A program made the translations under genes and the position numbers. Positions 60,880-64,000 of a stretch of 64,000 nt of DNA are shown piece after piece. Position 1 is the stretch's first letter, and every line of letters begins with the position of its first letter. A model generated the notes under the pieces. The model was not told the origin of the DNA. It saw only the letters and a program-made list of their open reading frames with translations, and ran no database searches. Source of the stretch: Paraburkholderia silvatlantica (GTDB taxonomy: Bacteria > Pseudomonadota > Gammaproteobacteria > Burkholderiales > Burkholderiaceae); contig NZ_QEOL01000012.1 of NCBI RefSeq assembly GCF_003096715.1, forward strand, positions 147,529 through 211,528, written 5' to 3'.

Positions 60880-61377
60880 TTAGCGACGCTTCATGCCGTA
60901 CTCGATGAACGTGCGGCACAGCAACTCCATGCCTTTCGCGTCCTCTTCGTCGAAGCGCGCGAGATGCGGGCTGTCCACGTCCCATACTCCGATCAGTTCG
61001 CCGTCCGGCGTGACGAGGGGCACGACGATTTCCGACTGCGAAGCCGAATCGCACGCAATGTGCCCCGCGAACGCGTGCACGTCTGGCACCACCTGCGTTT
61101 GCCGCGTGGCCGCCGCCGTGCCGCATACGCCCTTGCCCAGGGGAATGCGTACGCACGCCGGTTTGCCCTGGAACGGACCGACTACGAGCTCGGTGCCGTC
61201 GAACGAATAAAAGCCCGCCCAGTTCAGGCCTTCGAGCGAATGAAACACGAGCGAAGCGAAGTTCGCCGCGTTCGCGATGACGTCGGTTTCGCCTTCGATC
61301 AGCGAGCGCGCCTGCGCTGCCAGCGATTCGTAGCGGGCGGATTTGTCGGAGGGAAGGGTGTCGGAAAGCGAGAACAT
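60880..61377 (-). CDS. msrC: Free methionine-(R)-sulfoxide reductase, GAF domain (MsrC/YebR-like)
   Basis: A 165-residue GAF-fold enzyme that reduces free Met-R-sulfoxide, using thioredoxin. The motifs ANAANFASLVFHSLEGLNWA then GFYSF, and CVRIPLGKGVCGTAAATRQT then QVVPDVHAFAGHIACDSASQ contain the three Cys of the fRMsr family at the expected spacing. IGVWDVDSPHLARFDEED closes the domain. The ATG at 61377 fits the family; upstream ATG at 61437 is less likely. It is convergent with the LysR gene at 59836 and divergent from the dehydrogenase gene at 61639. Confidence 0.92.
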   Translation of the reverse strand: MFSLSDTLPSDKSARYESLAAQARSLIEGETDVIANAANFASLVFHSLEGLNWAGFYSFDGTELVVGPFQGKPACVRIPLGKGVCGTAAATRQTQVVPDVHAFAGHIACDSASQSEIVVPLVTPDGELIGVWDVDSPHLARFDEEDAKGMELLCRTFIEYGMKRR

Positions 61378-61638
61378 AAGTCGGTCGATCGGGATATCAG
61401 GATATGCGCCGTTCCAGTGAAGGGCGTGGTGAGCCAACCGGGAGTTTAGGCGAGATCGGGCACCGGCAGGAAATCGGACGGCGAGGAATGTGGCGCATCC
61501 ATGGACCGGAGCGCGCCCTCGTGCGATTATTCACGTTTCGTGTTGAATCTATCCACGCCTGCGGGGCTGGTCGCCGGCGGGTTTTCAGGCATGCTGGCGC
61601 ATCAGGACAGATTCAGGCACAGAAACGGAGGACGCAAC

Positions 61639-62718
61639 ATGAGCAGGACATTCAGAATCGCCGCCATTGCTGGCGACGGCATTGGCCAGGAAGTGATGCC
61701 CGAGGGCGTGCGCGTCGTCGAGGCGGCCGCCTCGAAGTTCGGCCTCGAGCTCGAATTCACCTATTTCGACTGGGCAAGCTGCGACTACTACCTGCAGCAC
61801 GGCAAGATGATGCCCGACGACTGGTTCGCCACGCTCAAGAATTTCGATGCGATCTACTTCGGCGCAGTCGGCTGGCCCGACAAGGTGCCCGATCACATTT
61901 CTCTGTGGGGCTCGCTCCTGAAGTTCCGCCGCGAGTTCGACCAGTATGTGAACCTGCGCCCGGTGCGTCTGTTGCCCGGCGTGCCGTGTCCGCTCGCCAA
62001 CCGCAAGCCTGGCGACATCGACTTTCTCGTGGTGCGCGAGAACACGGAGGGCGAGTACAGCTCGGTGGGCGGCAAGATGTTCGAAGGCACCGAGCGCGAG
62101 TTCGTGCTGCAGGAGTCGGTGTTCACGCGTCACGGCGTGGACCGCATTCTCAAGTACGCATTCGAACTCGCGAACCAGCGCGGCCGCAAGAAGCTCACGG
62201 CGGCCACGAAGTCCAATGGCATCTCGATCAGCATGCCTTACTGGGACGAGCGCGTGGCCGCGATGGGCGAGGCGTATCCCGGCGTGAAGTGGGACAAGCA
62301 GCACATCGATATTCTGTGCGCGCGTTTCGTGCTGCAGCCGGACCGCTTCGACGTGGTCGTCGCGTCGAACCTCTTCGGCGACATCCTCTCGGACCTCGGC
62401 CCCGCATGCACGGGCACGATCGGTCTGGCGGCCTCGGCGAACCTGAATCCCGAGCGCAAGTTCCCCTCGCTGTTCGAGCCGGTGCACGGTTCCGCGCCCG
62501 ACATCTTCGGCAAGAAGATCGCCAACCCCATCGCGATGATCTGGTCGGGCGCGATGATGCTCGACTTCCTCGGCAACGGCGATGCGCAATACAAGGCCGC
62601 GCACGACGCGATCATGCGGGCCATCGAGAAGGTGCTGGTGGAAGGCCCGCGCACGCCCGACATGGGCGGCACGGCGAACACGACCGAGCTGGGCGAAGCG
62701 GTGGCCGCCGCGCTGTGA
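61639..62718 (+). CDS. Tartrate dehydrogenase/decarboxylase or D-malate dehydrogenase (TtuC/DmlA-like)
   Basis: A 359-residue member of the isopropylmalate/isocitrate dehydrogenase family acting on tartrate or D-malate with NAD and Mn/Mg. Features are IAAIAGDGIGQEVMPEGVRV, YVNLRPVRLLPGVPCPLANR, the signature VVRENTEGEYSSVGG, the metal ligands in VVASNLFGDILSDLGPACTG, and FEPVHGSAPDIFGKKIANP. LRPxxxxPGVPCPL with the spacing seen here is typical of TtuC/DmlA rather than LeuB. GGAGG stands before the ATG. A LysR gene starts 6 bp after the stop, on the same strand. Confidence 0.93.
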   Translation: MSRTFRIAAIAGDGIGQEVMPEGVRVVEAAASKFGLELEFTYFDWASCDYYLQHGKMMPDDWFATLKNFDAIYFGAVGWPDKVPDHISLWGSLLKFRREFDQYVNLRPVRLLPGVPCPLANRKPGDIDFLVVRENTEGEYSSVGGKMFEGTEREFVLQESVFTRHGVDRILKYAFELANQRGRKKLTAATKSNGISISMPYWDERVAAMGEAYPGVKWDKQHIDILCARFVLQPDRFDVVVASNLFGDILSDLGPACTGTIGLAASANLNPERKFPSLFEPVHGSAPDIFGKKIANPIAMIWSGAMMLDFLGNGDAQYKAAHDAIMRAIEKVLVEGPRTPDMGGTANTTELGEAVAAAL

Positions 62719-62723
62719 CGCAC

Positions 62724-63686
62724 ATGCCGGACGCACCGAAAGCGCCGAAATCCGTCGCGTCGCCGGAGCTCGACGACTTGCGCGTGTTCTGCATGGTCGC
62801 GCGCAAGGCGAGCTTCAGTGCAGCGGCCGAAGCGCTTGCGGCGTCGCCGGCCTATGTGAGCAAGCGCGTGGGCGTGCTCGAGGCGCGCCTCGGCACGCGC
62901 CTGTTGCACCGCTCGACGCGGCGCGTCGCGATGACGGAGGCGGGTGAGCGCGTCTATGCGTCGGCGGGCAAGATTCTCGACGACGTCGAGCGGCTCGTCG
63001 ATGACGTCTCCACCACGCGGCGCATTCCGCGTGGCACGCTGCGCGTATCGAGCAGCTTCGGCTTTGGCCGCAATTTCGTGGCGCCCGCGCTTGCGGGACT
63101 TTCCGAACGGTATCCGCAGCTGAGCGTGCGGCTCGAACTGTTCGACCGGCTCGTCGATGTGGCGGGCGAGGGCTTCGACCTCGACGTGCGTATCGGCGAC
63201 GAGATCGCCGGCCATCTGATCGCGCGGCGTCTCGCGACGAACTATCGCGTGCTCTGCGCGGCGCCCGCGTATCTCGCGCGGCGCGGCGCGCCTCAGGAGG
63301 TCGCCGATCTCGCCAAACACGCGTGTCTCGCGATCAAGGAACGCGATCATCCGTTCGGCGTCTGGCGCCTGAATGCGCATGGCGAAACGGTTTCGGTGAA
63401 GGTGGCGGGGCCGCTTTCGACCAATCACGGCGAGGTGGCGGTGCAGTGGGCGCTGGCGGGCCGCGGCATCGTGCTGCGTTCGATGTGGGATGTCGCGCCA
63501 TTGCTGGAGAGCGGGCGCCTGCAGCGCGTGCTGCCCGGCGTGACGCAGCCGGCCAATGTCTGGGCCGTGTACCCGGCGCGCCTCGCGCAGTCAGCGAAAG
63601 TGCGCGTGTGCGTGAATCATCTGGAGGAAACGTTCGCGCGCATCGGCATCGCCGCGCCTGCAAACGAGGACGAGAGCGGACGCTGA
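62724..63686 (+). CDS. LysR-family regulator, DmlR-like, cotranscribed with the dehydrogenase
   Basis: A 320-residue LTTR with HTH LDDLRVFCMVARKASFSAAA then EALAASPAYVSKRVGVLEAR, LGTRLLHRSTRRVAMTEAG. This resembles DmlR, the activator of D-malate dehydrogenase in E. coli. Its effector domain includes GFDLDVRIGDEIAGHLIARR and WALAGRGIVLRSMWDVAPLL. It begins 6 bp after the TtuC/DmlA-like gene on the same strand, unlike the divergent E. coli layout, so the pair is probably coexpressed. Regulation of the dehydrogenase by D-malate or tartrate is inferred. Confidence 0.93.
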   Translation: MPDAPKAPKSVASPELDDLRVFCMVARKASFSAAAEALAASPAYVSKRVGVLEARLGTRLLHRSTRRVAMTEAGERVYASAGKILDDVERLVDDVSTTRRIPRGTLRVSSSFGFGRNFVAPALAGLSERYPQLSVRLELFDRLVDVAGEGFDLDVRIGDEIAGHLIARRLATNYRVLCAAPAYLARRGAPQEVADLAKHACLAIKERDHPFGVWRLNAHGETVSVKVAGPLSTNHGEVAVQWALAGRGIVLRSMWDVAPLLESGRLQRVLPGVTQPANVWAVYPARLAQSAKVRVCVNHLEETFARIGIAAPANEDESGR

Positions 63687-63933
63687 CCAGATCTGTCGCA
63701 GTAATGCAGTCGGTTGTGATGTGCGGAACAAGACTGCGCGTCGTGCGCCAGGGGCGCATCAAGCCGTGCGGGGACGAACGGCACCGCTGCGAAAAAGACC
63801 CAGACCGTCGCGGTCCGGGCAAGACCGGAGCGCGGGGCGCGCGCTCCGGCCGGAGGTTCCGCCAGGAACCGGCGCTTCATGCGCGCTCGGCCTGGCTTGC
63901 GGCTCGCCCGCAGACTCGCAGGCCGCGCGGCAA

Positions 63934-64000
63934 TTACTGGCCGAAGTAGACCGGCTTCATGCCGTCATCCGAGGGGCGCACGACGGCGGGCGCACCCGAT
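63934..64000 (-). CDS. C-terminal end of an unidentified protein, cut by the right edge
   Basis: Reading leftwards from the edge, 22 codons end SGAPAVVRPSDDGMKPVYFG then Q and a TAA at 63934-63936. The tail looks like the end of a small Burkholderia exported protein of the DUF4148 kind, but too little is visible to be sure. The 247 bp between it and the LysR gene stop at 63686 contain no gene. Confidence 0.45.
   Translation of the reverse strand, partial: SGAPAVVRPSDDGMKPVYFGQ

Noticed and set aside
61404..62723. Long open frame upstream of and in frame with the LysR gene at 62724
   Set aside because: It overlaps the well-supported tartrate/malate dehydrogenase gene in another frame and is Arg-rich with no motifs.
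1..64000. CRISPR arrays, rRNA genes, toxin-antitoxin pairs, complete prophage or intact insertion sequence
   Set aside because: No regularly spaced repeats, no rRNA-like sequence, no paired small genes of known toxin families, and every transposase or integrase seen is broken.

Overview
The window looks like an accessory, recombination-prone stretch of a Burkholderiaceae genome (Paraburkholderia or a close relative; inferred from protein character only). Supporting signs are high GC, a Burkholderia-type trimeric porin, seven LysR-type regulators (six intact, one broken), an ElaB/YqjD-like DUF883 protein, a secreted levansucrase, and remnants of IS110, IS3, group II intron and integrase sequences. 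I see no rRNA, tRNA or CRISPR array.

1-7.3 kb: the start of a LacI-type regulator (cut by the left edge), then a run of exported-protein genes (cupin, small cytochrome c, Tat-type NAD(P)-binding protein), a nucleotide-transporter-like membrane protein, a GGDEF diguanylate cyclase and a porin. 7.7-15.5 kb: an operon of two major-royal-jelly-protein (MRJP)-like secreted proteins flanking an aldo/keto reductase and a GlcG/HbpS protein, a divergent LysR gene, a levansucrase gene and an 80-residue winged-helix protein. LacI-type operators containing AACCGGTT lie before both the second MRJP gene and levansucrase. 16-22.6 kb: katG, a decayed dehydrogenase, a three-gene polar amino acid ABC transporter, a CHAD-domain remnant and a second aldo/keto reductase. 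22.7-27.5 kb: an unknown protein, an orphan ParA-like ATPase, a HypT-like LysR regulator and an AnsP-like asparagine permease.

27.5-38.7 kb is the most striking block. Seven co-oriented genes encode two circularly permuted ATP-grasp proteins (one fused to an alpha-E domain), a separate alpha-E protein, three transglutaminase-like proteins (one of 1148 residues with DUF2126) and one small DUF883-like protein. Comparative genomics predicts that such sets form an amide/peptide ligase system; its product is unknown.

38.7-49.5 kb is genomic scrap between real genes: a frameshifted AraC fragment, a group II intron whose protein gene is almost wholly deleted, a CopA-like copper ATPase, a broken IS110 transposase, a PAS-containing chemoreceptor, an IS3 tail, a Tat-exported epoxide hydrolase-like protein divergent from a TetR regulator across a 31-bp perfect palindrome, and an RND-pump fragment. 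49.7-54.2 kb holds a CoA-transferase/enoyl-CoA hydratase/MFS operon with a LysR gene. 55.7-59.2 kb holds a LysR gene divergent from a TIM-barrel epimerase/LLM flavin oxidoreductase/F420-reductase-like operon with a clear LysR box between them. An integrase remnant at 59.4-59.8 kb separates this from more ordinary genes on the right: LysR, free methionine-R-sulfoxide reductase, tartrate/D-malate dehydrogenase and another LysR gene.
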